Shown here one piece after another: positions 9,796-21,358 of a DNA stretch of 64,000 nt. How positions within the stretch are numbered: position 1 is the first letter of the stretch; each line of letters begins with the position of its first letter. The stretch comes from Saccharum officinarum (lineage: Eukaryota; Streptophyta; Magnoliopsida; Poales; Poaceae). The notes under the pieces are model-generated. The model saw only the letters and a list, made by a program, of their open reading frames with translations. It made no database searches and was not told where the DNA came from. Location: contig CM036201.1 in the NCBI GenBank assembly GCA_020631735.1, positions 79,956,502 to 80,020,501 of the forward strand. The letters run 5' to 3'. Both the position numbers and the translations under genes were made by a program.

Positions 9796-12615
9796 CCTGG
9801 CACGGCTCCCATCTCTAGGAGACCTTATAGGATGTCTCCGAATGAGCTAGCTGAACTTAAGGTGCAGTTGAATGAACTTTTGAAGAAGGGGTTGATTCGT
9901 CCTAGTTCGTCTCCGTGGGGATGCCCTGCTATCTTTGTGAAGAAGAAGGATCAGACCTTGCGGATGTGTGTAGATTATAGACCTCTGAATTCAGTCACTG
10001 TCAAAAATAAGTATCCTCTGCCATGTATCGATATCCTGTTCGATCAGTTGTCCAAAGCTAAAGTCTTTTCCAAGATTGATCTGAGGTCTGGTTACCATCA
10101 GATTAAAATCCGTCCCGAAGATATTCCAAAAACAGCTTTCTCGACAAGATACGACCTTTATGAGTATCTTGTTATGTCGTTCGGCCTGACAAATGCCCCC
10201 GCACACTTCATGTGCTTGATGAATTCGGTGTTTATGCCCGAATTGGACAAGTTTGTGGTGGTATTTATTGATGACATTTTGATATATTCTAAAAGTGAGG
10301 AAGAACACGCTGAACACCTGCGGATTGTTCTCACCAGACTACGAGAACATCAACTGTATGCGAAGTTCAGTAAATGTGAGTTCTGGCTTCGTGAAGTACC
10401 TTTCCTTGGGCATGTGTTGTCCGATAGGGGAATTATGGTGGATCCCACCAAGGTACAGGAAGTATTGAATTGGAAGGCTCCTACTTCGGTTCATGAGGTC
10501 CAGAGTTTTCTTTGGTTGGCTGGCTATTATCGTCGCTTCATCCCGGATTTCTCAAAAATAGCCAAACCCATGACTCGGTTGCTGCAAAAAGACACCAGGT
10601 TTGTCTGGACTCCTGAGTGTGATGTGGCTTTTCACCAACTGCGCACCCTCCTAACCTTGGCTCCGGTTTTGGCACAACCGGATATCGAGAAACCATTTGA
10701 TGTTTATTGTGATGCCATAGGCATAGGTTTGGGAGGTGTGCTGATGCAGGAAGGCCGAGTGATTGCATATACCTCTCGACAACTTCAGAAACATGAGGTG
10801 AATTATCCAACGCATGACTTAGAACTGGCCACAGTTGTTCATGCTTTGAAAGTATGGCGGCATTATCTGCTGGGTAATGTCTGCAATATCTACACAGACC
10901 ACAAAAGCCTCAAATACATCTTCACCCAACCCGAGTTAAATATGCATCAAAGAAGATGGCTCGAGTTGATTAAGGATTATAACCTTCAAGTGCACTATCA
11001 TCCTGGCAAGGCAAATGTGGTTGCGGATGCTTTAAGCCGTAAGTCTCATTGCCATTCCCTAGTTGAAACTGATTTTCATCGATCTCGCCTTCTACATCCA
11101 GCAGTCTTGTACAACATCACTGTCAGTTGTACTCTCAAAGGCAGAATTATTGAGCTCCAAAAGACTGATCCTGGTGTATTCCACATAAAACGCAAGATGA
11201 AAGAGCAAGAAACTACACAGTTCAGGGTAGATGAAGAGGGTGTACTATGGTTCAAGGATATGTTAGTTATGCCTAAGGACCGAGAGCTTAAAAATGATAT
11301 TATGTCTGAAGCACACTCCTCTAAGTTGTCCATCCATCCTGGTAGCAATAAGATGTATTATGATTTGAAGCCATACTATTGGTGGACCAAAATGTGGAAA
11401 GAAAGAGCTGCATATGTTGCCAGGTGTGACACCTGCTGTAGAGTTAAAGCGGTGCATATGAAAGCTGGGTTACTTCAACCACTTTCTATCCCAGGTTGGA
11501 AATGGGAAGAGATAAGTATGGATTTCATTGTCGGACTTCCTCCTACTGTCAAAAATCATAAATCTATCTGGGTAATCGTGGATCATTTAACCAAATCAGC
11601 TCACTTCATTTCTGTTAGAGTGGACTATCGTCCCACTAACTATGCTGAATTGTACTTCAATCAGATAGTCCGGCTCCATGGGATACCTCATACTATCATC
11701 TCTGACCGTGGTCCGCAATTCACTGCTCGCTTTTGGGAGCACTTGCATCACCTTCTGGGAACCAAGTTAGTGAGAAGCTCTGCTTATCACCCCTAGACGT
11801 CAGGTCAGACGGAACGAGTTAACCAAATCTTGGAAGATTTGTTGCGGGCATGTGTAATATCATCCAAGGGTTCTTGGGAAAAATGGTTACCTCTAGCTGA
11901 GTTTTCGTACAACAATAGTTACCAAGAGAGTATTAAGATGGCCCCATTCGAAGCTTTGTACGGTCGTAAGTGTAGAACTCCACTAAACTGGGTAGAAGCT
12001 GGTGAAAGAAGGTATTATGGTATTGATTTTGTTCAGGAAGCTGAGGAACAAGTCCGTACCATCCAAAAACATATGGCTGCGGCCCAAGCTAGACAAAAGA
12101 GTTATGCTGATCGTCGCAGAAAGCCACTCGAGTTTAAAGTTGGAGACTTCGTTTATCTGAAAGTTTCTCCAATGAAGAGTGTCCAACGTTTTGGAGTTAA
12201 GTGGAAACTTGCGCCAAGATACGTGGGTCCTTTCCAAATCATAGGCAAGAGTGGAGCTATTGCGTACAAAATCCAGTTACCTCCTAAAATGAGTGCCATA
12301 TTCAACGTCTTCCATGTATCTCAGCTCAAAAAGTGTCTTCGAGTTCCTGAGGAAAGAGTCCCTTTAGGAGATATCAGGCTGGAATCCAATCTAACTTACG
12401 AAGAAAAGCCAGTCCGAGTGATCGATACTCAAGAACGAGTGACTAGAAGCAAAGTGGTTAAGTGGTATAAAGTAATGTGGAGTAATCAGGGTAGTGAAAG
12501 TGACGCTACATGGGAACGGGAAGACTATTTGCGGGATGGTTATAAGAAATTCTATGAAAAATGGTACGCTTTCCAAATCTCGGGACGAGATTTTTATAAG
12601 GGGGGAGGGCTGTAA
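9796..12615 (+). pseudogene. Chromovirus A pol: RT, RNase H, integrase with chromodomain (5' truncated by Copia)
   Basis: Reads in frame from the Copia junction with [13 protein letters not shown], the usual lead-in to Gypsy RT. From 9832 it shows: RT with [14 protein letters not shown] and catalytic FIDDILIYS; RNase H with [13 protein letters not shown] and YTDHKSLKY; the integrase zinc site (H-x6-H ... C-x2-C in [10 protein letters not shown]); and the core Asp residues in MDFIVGLPP and [12 protein letters not shown] at 11794-11796 (CAG in relatives) falls just before the catalytic Glu of SGQTERVNQ. The same frame then continues to 12615 with a chromodomain-like tail (PVRVIDTQERVTR ... ATWERE). 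Only one nonsense change, so this was recently coding. Its stop codon TAA lies inside the 3' LTR. gag and protease lie beyond the Copia insertion, outside the window. Confidence 0.92.
12598..12609 (+). other. Polypurine tract of element A
   Basis: AAGGGGGGAGGG sits immediately before the 3' LTR start (TGTAACACC at 12611). It primes plus-strand DNA synthesis. The same tract occurs, inverted, at 28268-28279 in element C. Confidence 0.88.
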
Positions 12616-15600
12616 CACCTCAGGTGTTTAGCTCCTTAATTGCATTGTATTTGCATGAGCATAAGCATGCATCATTTCATGTTATTTTATGTGGTTGCAA
12701 CTAATGTGGTTGTTTTTAGAATTTTGTTTGGCTCACATCATGTGACACTAGGTAGTTGGTGTAACAAAAGGGGAGAGTAGCTAATTATACCTCACAACAC
12801 CTTAGTTATACTTAGGGTCACTAATGAAGCAAGGTTCATGTTGACCAAAATTTCCAAAATACCCTCCAATGTGTTGTTGACCAACATTAGGACCTAGAGT
12901 GCCTTAGTTTGACCAATTATAAAGTCTAGCCTAGAGACCTTGCATGGAGGAGCACCCTTAATAAAAGTTGTAGGGAATTTTATGGGGAACAAAAGTCTCA
13001 ATATGGTCATCTCATGAAAATGACCAGAACATGCTCAAAATTGGCCCACAAGTCAGCTAGAGGGGTTGACTCAGCACTTAGAAAATTTCTAAGTCTCAAA
13101 AGTGTCCCTTCAGTTTGATGGTGGCCTACTTTGGGAGCTTGTAGTTTGCAAACCAGACCAAACCAGCCCCAACTCATATTGACACTTTTGTAGTACTCAC
13201 TTAGCTCTACAACATTGTCAACATCACCATCACCTACTTCTAAATGGTTTAGGAGATATGGTGCCTAGAAAAATGGGTTTCAGTCGACATAGTGACTGAA
13301 ACTAAGTTTCAGTTTTCGGGTACCCCACTTTGGAGCTCTGTGGTTTCAAATACAAGCCGAACCAGTTCTTGAGCCTATTAGCAAGATTGTAGCCCTCATG
13401 TAGCTCTATCATTTTGATGTTATCACCTTCGGCTAACTCGAGCTGTTTCCGGAGATAATCACCGTTGAAATCGCGCTGTCAGTCGAACGATGACGGCCTC
13501 CATTCAGTCAACGGCGACGCCATTCAGCCAGACAGTCAGCCCGCGTCGTGGCGCTCGGGCAGAGCCCGGTGGCCGCGTGGCGCGCGTGTTCTACCGATGC
13601 CCCACGTCGACTGTAGCTCATCGTGAAGACCTGGACGACCCACTTCCCCCTCCATTTCCATCGCCCTCCTTCCCCAGTTCACCGGTAAGGCGACCGAGTG
13701 TCCTTCACCACCACAGCCGGCTCCGTCGCCTTCGTTTGCGTCAACCATCACGCCACCACACCCGAGAGCTCACGCACAGCACCGCCTGCCCCTACTCTAC
13801 AACCTCCGCACATTGGGTCAGCCGTTGGGTCAAGGTAGAGGGCGAATCGCCAAATCAAACCTCGGCGGTGCGGAGCTCCGCCATGGCTGCCGCCATTGCG
13901 AGCTCACCGCCGACGTCCTCTTTCACCCTTCTCTCTCTGTGGTTAGCGTTTGGAATAGGGTAGACTTTCCTCGAGCTCTAGGCACGACCTTACCGTGGGA
14001 TGCGACCTCGCCGGAGCGGAACACGACGACCACCGTCGTCGCGCTCACCGCCCCGCATCACGGCGCTCCATGGCCGGGGTTGTTAGGACCTCTTCCAAAC
14101 CTCCTTTCTACCTCAACAGATTCGCCCGGGCGTAGGGTAGCTCGTACCGAGCTCAGATTTGGTCATGCGGCCTCACCGGCGACGGCATGCCCTCACCCGA
14201 CCCTCACCGGCCGCCGCTCATGACGGCGAGCCTTCCCGCTCCAACCTAAGCTCTTCCACTTGCACGAATCGAAGCGTCAAGGAACGGGGAACGTGTGGGA
14301 GGGCTCGATTTTCCCGGCGAGCTTCCCTCCGATGAGCTTGAGCTCGCCGGAGCTCGCGGCCGTCGCTCCCCTGTCCCTCTGTCCCTGACCGTGGGGGCCC
14401 GCCTGTCAGGTGTTGCGCGTGGGCGGGAGCCGTAGCAGGCCGCGCGCGGGAGCAGGCCACGCCGCGAGATTTGGGCCGCGTCGGCTTTGCAGGCCGGCCC
14501 GGTAGTAGGGTTTTGGATTTAGTTATTGTTTTCCTTTTTATATTTGCCACAGATTTTAAGTAAGATTTGAGAAAATGTAGATCTAGGGTTTTACTTGCCC
14601 AAAAATTATGAGATAAATTTTGTTAGGATCTACATGGTGTGTAGTATTTTAGAAAAATATGAATTGGTTATGTGATGTTTAGTTTCTGGGAGATTTAAAT
14701 AGGTTTTTGAAATGTGTTTTAGATTGCATGCAAACTTGTTTAAATCATATCTTGAGTTTCAGTGTTCCAAAAATTATGAAATTTGGTGGGTAGGCTAATT
14801 TATATTTGCTCTAGCTTTGGTAACAATTTGGGCAGTAGTGCTTAAGTACTTTTCAAGTTATAATGCTATCTTGTTAATTTAGGAAATACTTAAATGGATT
14901 TTAGTAATTTTTCTACGTGTGAAATGTTCTTATAACTTTTTGGAGAATGTCTTGGTACCCTAAAGTGTCCAAGAAAATTAGGAAATCTGTTGTTTGACAC
15001 TTTTTACTATGATTTGTTAGTTATACAAAAATCAGCCTTTTGGGCTTGTGAATTTTGTTTAGGGAGTTTCTATAAATAATTTTAGTTCAAATTTTTACAG
15101 TGGTCTCTTTTTGGTCCATAGAGCCTCCTGTAATTTTTGTAGAATTTTAGGAGCATTTTACATATATGTTTAAAATTCCACTTAATTACTTAAGTAAATT
15201 AAGAAATGAGTTTAAATAAATATTTTAGGGAGGCACACCTTACTTTCTGGTGTTGTTGTGACCTATGTGAACTTGTGGTAACATTAGTTTGGTCTTAAGG
15301 GATGTTTGCCACATAAATAAATATTTAATCTTTGCAATTCTAGGTTTTCTGGACAGCTGGTAGTATCTTTGGGTTTGGCCTTTGATAAAAGTATTTGCTG
15401 GAAAACTTGTAAATACCAAAGTTGTAGTAAACTTGATAAACTATCTTGTGTCAAAATTTGGGAGCATTTGGCTTAGTAGTTTAGGAGTTATTGCTGTTTA
15501 AAGTGACAGTCCAGAATTGGCTACTCTCTGTTTATAGAGGACAGATTCTGGAACTTGGGAAATTCGACATGGAAAACTTAGGAATTTAAGGTTGAGGTCT

Positions 15601-17633
15601 GAAAATGGTTTGTAGGGAATTTCATAAGCTTTCCAGATTATCTTAGATCATATCTTTTGGAGTTAGGAATCTTCAGTTATATTAGAAATAGTTAGCTGCT
15701 GTCCTGGATGTCTTACTGTGTATTTTGGTGTTGGATGTGGTAACCTAAGTAATGCTACTCTTGTAATTGTTAGGTGCTAGGGCCTTAACCGAAGAAGAAT
15801 AGCTATATCTTAGGTTGGGTAGATTAGGTAAGTACTTCTCCACCGGAGAAGAGATTTGCACGTATTGATGAAGTGACTTGAATAGAGTACTTTCATTGCT
15901 GAATTGCATTTCATTCCGAGCATGTTGCACCCATTATGCATCCATGATATTTATTGTGCACTCATGTAATAGGTGTTCTGGAGGGGGTAACGCTCCTCGA
16001 ATTCGAGCAAGTGATTCCGGAGGAAGTCCAGGAGCAGCCGGGAGAACCCGACAAAGCAGCCATCGAAGGGCACGCTGTTGACGACCTACCCGAGTGTCCT
16101 GACCACCGGCCCTCGACCTTTCTAAAAGACAAGCCCCGGTGCATGTTGACCCATCATTTGAAATATAATTCTTGAGTACTTTTACTTGTTTACTGCATTA
16201 AGTTGTAGGAGTTGTATGGAAACACTTGTTGCATTACAACTGTCCTTGTCCAGATATCATACTTACACCCTAAATTAGGTTTAGGCCGTGTTAATGCTTA
16301 GCCCTGCTTAGTCCGGTAGAAGTCGGGTGATTTCCGGTCATCCGCGAGATCTAGGAATGGGTCACGAGTGGCTGTGATCGCTATCGTGAATGGAACCATG
16401 CCTAAAAATGAATTTGAGACCGGGCGGGAGTTTGATAGTGCAGCCGCAAGACACTTCACGTCTTGGGTGCGGAGCTATGCCCGTCTGAGTCGTTTAAGGA
16501 CCGATTCGCTGTACGTCCTTGAGTCATGTTGAACGCAGTCTAACACTTAGTTGGCCGGATAAGTCGTTCCGATCGCAAATCCAAGTAATACAGTTCAGGC
16601 CGGGAATCGAATGGTAGGTTGCTTCTTGGAGGAGAGAAATGATGTGCTTGGGGACATTGGCGTGAGACCAAGGGGGGTTAGAGTCCCTATCACCTGGCAG
16701 AGTGTCGCCCTTAGCGTTGCGACATCAGTCGGACCTGCGTCTCCTGAACTGTACCAAAGGTAACCTGAGCAGCCCTCGCCAGGCGTGACTCGGTGAGTGT
16801 TAGAAATACCCCTTCAGCTAGATAGGAATTCGATTCGAATCGCCGTCGCTCCCGGTTAGTGAGCACTTGACTTGAGCAGTGGCAACGTAGATCTCATTAA
16901 ATGAACATGTGGTTAAGGGAATGATACAATGTTGCCACAATTCATACCCGCTCTGAATATAATGATGATAATTGTTTGATTATAATCAAGTGCATGCTTA
17001 GTACAGGTGTTAAGATAGATGATAGGTAAATGCTAAAAAGAACTGCTAGTACAGGTTATAAGAGTTTCAATTACTTATGCCTTTATGCAAAAATGTGATG
17101 TCAGCTAGCCTTTTATGTAAGCCTTGCATAATCCTTGGTGTCATCTTATTTCTGGTTTTTGACGGGTAAGTCTAGCTGAGTACATTCCAGTACTAAGGGT
17201 TTATTCCCTCCTGTTGCAGATGATATGCTCTATCAAGGCTTCTGCAAAACTTGTCTCCACCCTGTGGGTGACGAAGACTAGATCACTAGGGCGTGATCAT
17301 CTTTTATGTACTTTCCTGATGCTTTTACGGGTTGTTGATCGACAAGACTGGCAGTAGTTAAACAACTGGTGTGTGTATGCTTCCGCTACTTTATAAACTT
17401 GGTTTGTAATAATTGCGACTCTGTGTGTGTAAACTTATTTCGGAACTACTTGTGAAATGTAACGTATGATGTTGTATGTTGAATGATGCGATCTTGGTTG
17501 TAAGCGAGTTGGTTTGAAATCCTTCATGGTTTCGATTGACTACCGGGATTATATGGGCTCAAGTTCGAAAATTTGAGCGCTTCGGTGCTTGTTTTTATAC
17601 TTGTGCTCTTATAATTTGGTCGGTTCTGTTACA
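12611..17633 (+). repeat. 3' LTR of chromovirus A (5.0 kb)
   Basis: Begins TGTAACACC after the polypurine tract and ends GGTTCTGTTACA. The end is confirmed by the matching ends of the element C and D LTRs. It contains an initial part shared in inverse orientation with 17640-18330, a GC-rich block at about 13480-14500, a long AT-rich middle, a block conserved with element D (about 16430-16870), and the GTAAGT-hairpin-AG cassette at 17166-17219. The length and chromodomain integrase fit the Tekay/Del branch of chromoviruses. Open frames inside the GC-rich block show no recognisable domain. Confidence 0.9.
17166..17219 (+). promoter_or_regulatory. Conserved GTAAGT-hairpin-AG cassette in LTR A
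   Basis: GGGTAAGTCTAGCTGAGTAC, then an imperfect stem partner (AGTACT), then a pyrimidine-rich TTCCCTCCTGTTGCAG. This is a 54-nt GT...AG segment. The same arrangement is found in LTR C (24736-24680) and LTR D (62193-62247) at about 415-430 nt before the LTR 3' end. Splicing is inferred, not shown. Confidence 0.55.
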
Positions 17634-18330
17634 CACTCTATCTCCTAAACCCTTGAGAACTAGGTGATGGTGTTATTGACAATATTGTAGAGCTAAGTGA
17701 GTTATACAAAAGTGTCAATATGGGTTAGAGCTGGTTTGGTCAGGTTTTCAAACTACAAGCTCCCAAAGATGGGTACTTGGAAACTGAAAAGCAGTTCTAG
17801 GACTTATAAAAAATTCTAAGTGTGGAAACAGCCTTCCATTCCCACATGTGGGCCATGTTTGGGCATGATCCAAGCTTTTTCATGAGATGGTCCCAAAATA
17901 ACTTTTGTTCCTCATGAAATTTGGCACAACTTTGGTAAAGGGTGCACCTCCATGCAAGGTCTCTAGGTTGGACTTTTTAATTAGTCAAACTAGGGCACTC
18001 TAGAGGTCACCTCAAGGTCAAACCTCCCCTAGAGGGCAAATTAGTCATTTCGGTCAACATGAACAGTGCTCCATTAGGTGTCCTAAGCATAGTTAAGCTA
18101 CTAGAGATCATGTAAGAGCATCACAAGTGTCAACTACACAAAAACCCTAGCAACACATAAAGGAAACACATAGAAAACCACAAATGTTGCAATTGTTTCA
18201 AATGTTGCAAATGAATGTTTCAACACTTTTACTAATCAAACATGATGCTATGCTCATGATAAGAGACTAGGATGCCATGATCATGCATTATGAATGCATT
18301 ATGAGGCTAACTAACACCAGGGGTGTTACA
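17634..18330 (-). repeat. LTR fragment B, opposite orientation to A
   Basis: The reverse complement of this segment matches the first about 690 bp of LTR A: it ends GGGGTGTTACA at 18330, and the block with ACTTGTAGTTTG-type text at 13130-13270 recurs inverted at about 17640-17770. It stops where element A begins, so A appears to have inserted into an older LTR of the same superfamily. The rest of B would lie left of the window. CACTC at 17634-17638 is the expected target duplication of A. Confidence 0.8.
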
Positions 18331-19512
18331 TATAGTATCCTGTTTGATGTCAACAAAGGACCGTCGACTGAAGATTAACATTTGAGCTTTGATACACTAC
18401 AAACATTTTACATCTACAGCACATTGCAACCTTTTAAATCACACATTGCACTCCTACTGTAGTTTCCTTATCAAATTCTCTTTTGAAACTTTGATAGTAG
18501 CAACCATTCACAAATTATCTTGAACACCAGTGGACAAATAAGCCTCAAAGTATGGCATGTGCCTTCTCTTTTTTCTGACTAATGACAGGTATTATGCTGT
18601 CTTCAATACTGTGGCCATGGGATTAATAAGCAGAGAAGCAAAACATTGGACATGACATTAATAGCACAAGCATTCAAACTCTATACAACTATACCTGAGA
18701 AGCACCATTACTTGCGTGGCAGTGAGAAAACAATAGATGATGAGAAAGCCCCAAAAGGCATATTAAGAGCGGCAGCAATCCAGCAATGCACAGGAGCCGG
18801 CCTGCTTAATTATGACATCAATTAACCATCTTACAATAAAACTACACAAGAAAACATCAGTACCCTATGTGGCTACCGGCTTCATGGCCCTGACCACACA
18901 TATATAAACAAGCCTGCACCTATTGTGCTCAAGAAACTTGAGTTAGGGAAACTGCAGTAAAATGCAGAACAGCAGGGTTTCAATCTCAACCATTCAACAT
19001 AATTGTGCATGCCAAGGACATGAACAAAAACACACAGTACAAAGCTTGTATGTATGTTAGAGAAGAGTGTTATTTATTGTACTCACAGACACGAAACTAC
19101 ATAATGTCTAGATAACCACTAGAGCTACAAAAACTTACCTGCATAATATGACCAAAACATACCGATCCCACAGAACTAAATTCCTCATCCAAGTATATTT
19201 GTCCATCTTTGCATACCAACTACCAAGCCTTCATCCATATATATGCCACAGCTCCTCACTATAAATTGAAACAGTCTTGTAGCATTGTGACTATTACAAG
19301 GTAAAGAATCCAAGGAGAAGCCATCCAGGCCAATGTGGTCAAGCATATGGCAATTGTTCCATGCCCCCAATTCACACTAACATTTCAACTATGTATATAC
19401 TTGTAAGAGCTATATTATCGTTCCCTTTAATTAGCCCCAAACATTTTATTTTATTTTAGCTGTATACATACATACATACACACAGAGGATGATATAACAG
19501 GAAGAAGCGTGG
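18331..19512. other. Intergenic region downstream of ndhS
   Basis: Unique-looking AT-rich sequence with no convincing reading frame. The part nearest 19512 is presumably the 3' UTR and terminator of ndhS. A short CATA microsatellite occurs near 19465-19480. Confidence 0.5.
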
Positions 19513-20238
19513 TCATGCCGCAGCCGCGGCGCCCTCAGGTTCCTTCTCCTTCTTGGCCGCTTCGTCCTCCTTATCATCGTCGTCCTCAAGCTGCGCGACA
19601 AGATCCTCTAGCACCACAGACTTGGGGTTCACCATGGGCGGCCCCTTCTCCCTGCCCTCGAGCTCGTCGAGATTGAAGGTAATGAGCCTGTCCCAGATTC
19701 CTCCCTCGAAGAGCACCGCGACCTTGCCGTCGGTGACGCGCTGCACGATCCCGCAGTACATGTAGTAGGCGTTGTTGGGGTTCTTGACCAGCACCACCAT
19801 GCCCGGCAGGAACAGCGGCAACTCCGGCGTCCGCGGCGGCGCGGAAAGCGTGGCTTGGGGTGGAAGCTGGGAATCTGATTTCTTGGAACGAGGAGGCGGC
19901 GGGTTCTTGGCGACGAAGTCCTTGAGGCCGACCTCGCCGCCGGGGAAGCCGCCTGTGAGGCCCATCATCTCCTTCTCGAACGCGTCCAGATCAACCGGGG
20001 CCGGAGGAGACTCTGTCGAAGGAGAAGGAGAGGGCGCGAGCGAGGAGGTGGTGGAGGCGGAGGAGCCCGAGGCGAGTTCTTTGCGGACGCCGACCTCGCC
20101 GTTGCAGAGGCCCCGACCGCCAAGTATTTCGGCGACGCGGAAGGAGGCGGAGGGTGGGCGGAAATGGAGGCGAGGGTGCGGGTGGTGTGGCAGCGGCGGC
20201 GGGCGGAGGAATGAGGAGCTGGTGGGCGGCGGCGCCAT
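19513..20238 (-). CDS. ndhS: NAD(P)H-quinone oxidoreductase subunit S, chloroplastic (NdhS/CRR31)
   Basis: A 241-residue intronless frame. The start is the ATG at 20238, which begins MAPPPTSSSF; in-frame sequence upstream lacks another ATG, so the longer open frame to 20283 is not used. The first about 45 residues are rich in Ser, Pro, His and Arg and look like a chloroplast transit peptide. A variable Pro/Ser-rich linker follows. Residues about 142-202 form the SH3-like domain with YYMYCGIVQRVTDGK, LFEGGIWDRLITF and KGPPMVNPKSVVLE, which I recognise as NdhS. An acidic, Ala-rich C-terminus ends the protein. NdhS is a nuclear-encoded subunit of the thylakoid NDH complex and forms part of the ferredoxin-docking site for cyclic electron flow around photosystem I. 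No frame damage is visible. A MITE starts 87 bp upstream of the ATG. Confidence 0.9.
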   Translation of the reverse strand: MAPPPTSSSFLRPPPLPHHPHPRLHFRPPSASFRVAEILGGRGLCNGEVGVRKELASGSSASTTSSLAPSPSPSTESPPAPVDLDAFEKEMMGLTGGFPGGEVGLKDFVAKNPPPPRSKKSDSQLPPQATLSAPPRTPELPLFLPGMVVLVKNPNNAYYMYCGIVQRVTDGKVAVLFEGGIWDRLITFNLDELEGREKGPPMVNPKSVVLEDLVAQLEDDDDKEDEAAKKEKEPEGAAAAA

Positions 20239-20324
20239 CGGAGGAGTGGAGAGGAGCGTCCGCGAGCGAAGCAGAACAGACAAATTCGGGAAGCCGTGGA
20301 TGAGTTTCTATCCATTGATGCTAA

Positions 20325-20568
20325 GGCCTCGTTCGCTTCCCTCTCCCAGCCCAAAATATTTCCTCTTACACACATCACATCAAATCTTTCGACGCATGCA
20401 TGGAGCATTAAACGTAGGTAAAAAAGATAACTAATTGCATAGTTTGTCTGTAAATGTCGGGACGAATCTTTTGAGCCTAGTTAGTCCATAATTGGACAAA
20501 TTTTGCCAAATAATAACGAAAGATGCTACAGTAACTTTTCAGCTACTTTTTGCGAAGTGAACACACCC
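20325..20568. mobile_element. MITE in the ndhS promoter region
   Basis: About 244 bp starting GGCCTCGTTCGCTTC and ending GAAGTGAACACACCC, an imperfect terminal inverted repeat. The internal text CAAATCTTTCGACGCATGCATGG and GACGAATCTTTTGAGCCTAG is typical of a very common grass MITE family. Flanks TAA and TAC suggest a degraded three-base TAA target site (Tourist-like). It lies 87 bp upstream of the ndhS ATG and may hold part of the promoter or 5' UTR. Confidence 0.7.
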
Positions 20569-20694
20569 TACAAAAACAAAAAAAAAAGTTGAGGATGACT
20601 GGCGGGTGGAAAACGGAGAGGGGATGAGGCACCACGCTCTCGGTGGCTGCCACGTGGCACTGCCTACCTGCTGAATCGGATCGAGGGGACTGTT

Positions 20695-20927
20695 GGCCTT
20701 CGTTTAGTTCCAAAATATTTTAGAAAAAACAGTGCATCGAATCTTTAGACACATACATAGAATATTAAATATAGATAAAAAATAAAACTAATTATATAGT
20801 TTAGACGAAATGAACGAGACGAATCTTTTAAGCCTAATTAAGTCATGATTGAACACTAATTACTAAATAACAACAAAAAATGTTATAGTAGCATTTCGCA
20901 AAAATATTTCAGGAACTAAGCAAGGCC
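20695..20927. mobile_element. MITE, same family as 20325-20568
   Basis: About 233 bp with ends GGCCTTCGTTTAGTTCC and GGAACTAAGCAAGGCC, a near-perfect 16-bp inverted repeat. The internal sequence matches the previous MITE (ATCGAATCTTTAGACACATAC ... GACGAATCTTTTAAGCCTAA). The family is very abundant in panicoid grasses. Confidence 0.8.
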
Positions 20928-21358
20928 TTGGCGTGGATGCCAGATGTTTTTTCCTCTCTTTTTTCCTTATCATTACGAGAGAAAAATAGTTTTTCCGATC
21001 ACAGATACGCATGCATATCAAACTCTGTGTTGGGGAGACTTAGACAAATGATTTTAAAAATAAGTAAAGCATCTTCAGGAGCTCCATAAGATTACTTAGT
21101 GAACCAATGATTATGCTAGATGAATAGTAAAATAATCAGAGAGCTTTATTTTTATCTTTCTCCAATAATTTTTAATAATTAGCTTTCTAAAGTTCAAAAA
21201 TTGGGAGGAGTAAAATTGTCCTAAAGATGGGGAAACTACGCGAAAACCATAGTGGTGGGGGTACTCGGCACACCTATATTTGTGAGTTGAGGGGTTCATA
21301 AAACTCTGGATAACAGGAGCCAACGAGTCTTTGCAAAAATCAAACTTGGGTCATGTTA

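Noticed and set aside
13490..14550. Long open frames in the GC-rich part of LTR A (and equivalents at 27044-27767, 37095-37916, 58765-59419)
   Set aside because: Overlapping frames on both strands, no domain, Arg/Pro/Ala-rich composition typical of GC-rich non-coding sequence, and all lie inside LTRs.
16585..16625. tRNA B-box-like text (GGGAATCGAATGG) in LTR A and at about 61629 in LTR D
   Set aside because: No A box at proper spacing, no cloverleaf, and it lies within the conserved LTR block.
19772..20434. Plus-strand 220-codon frame over ndhS
   Set aside because: Antisense shadow of the GC-rich ndhS coding region; no domain.
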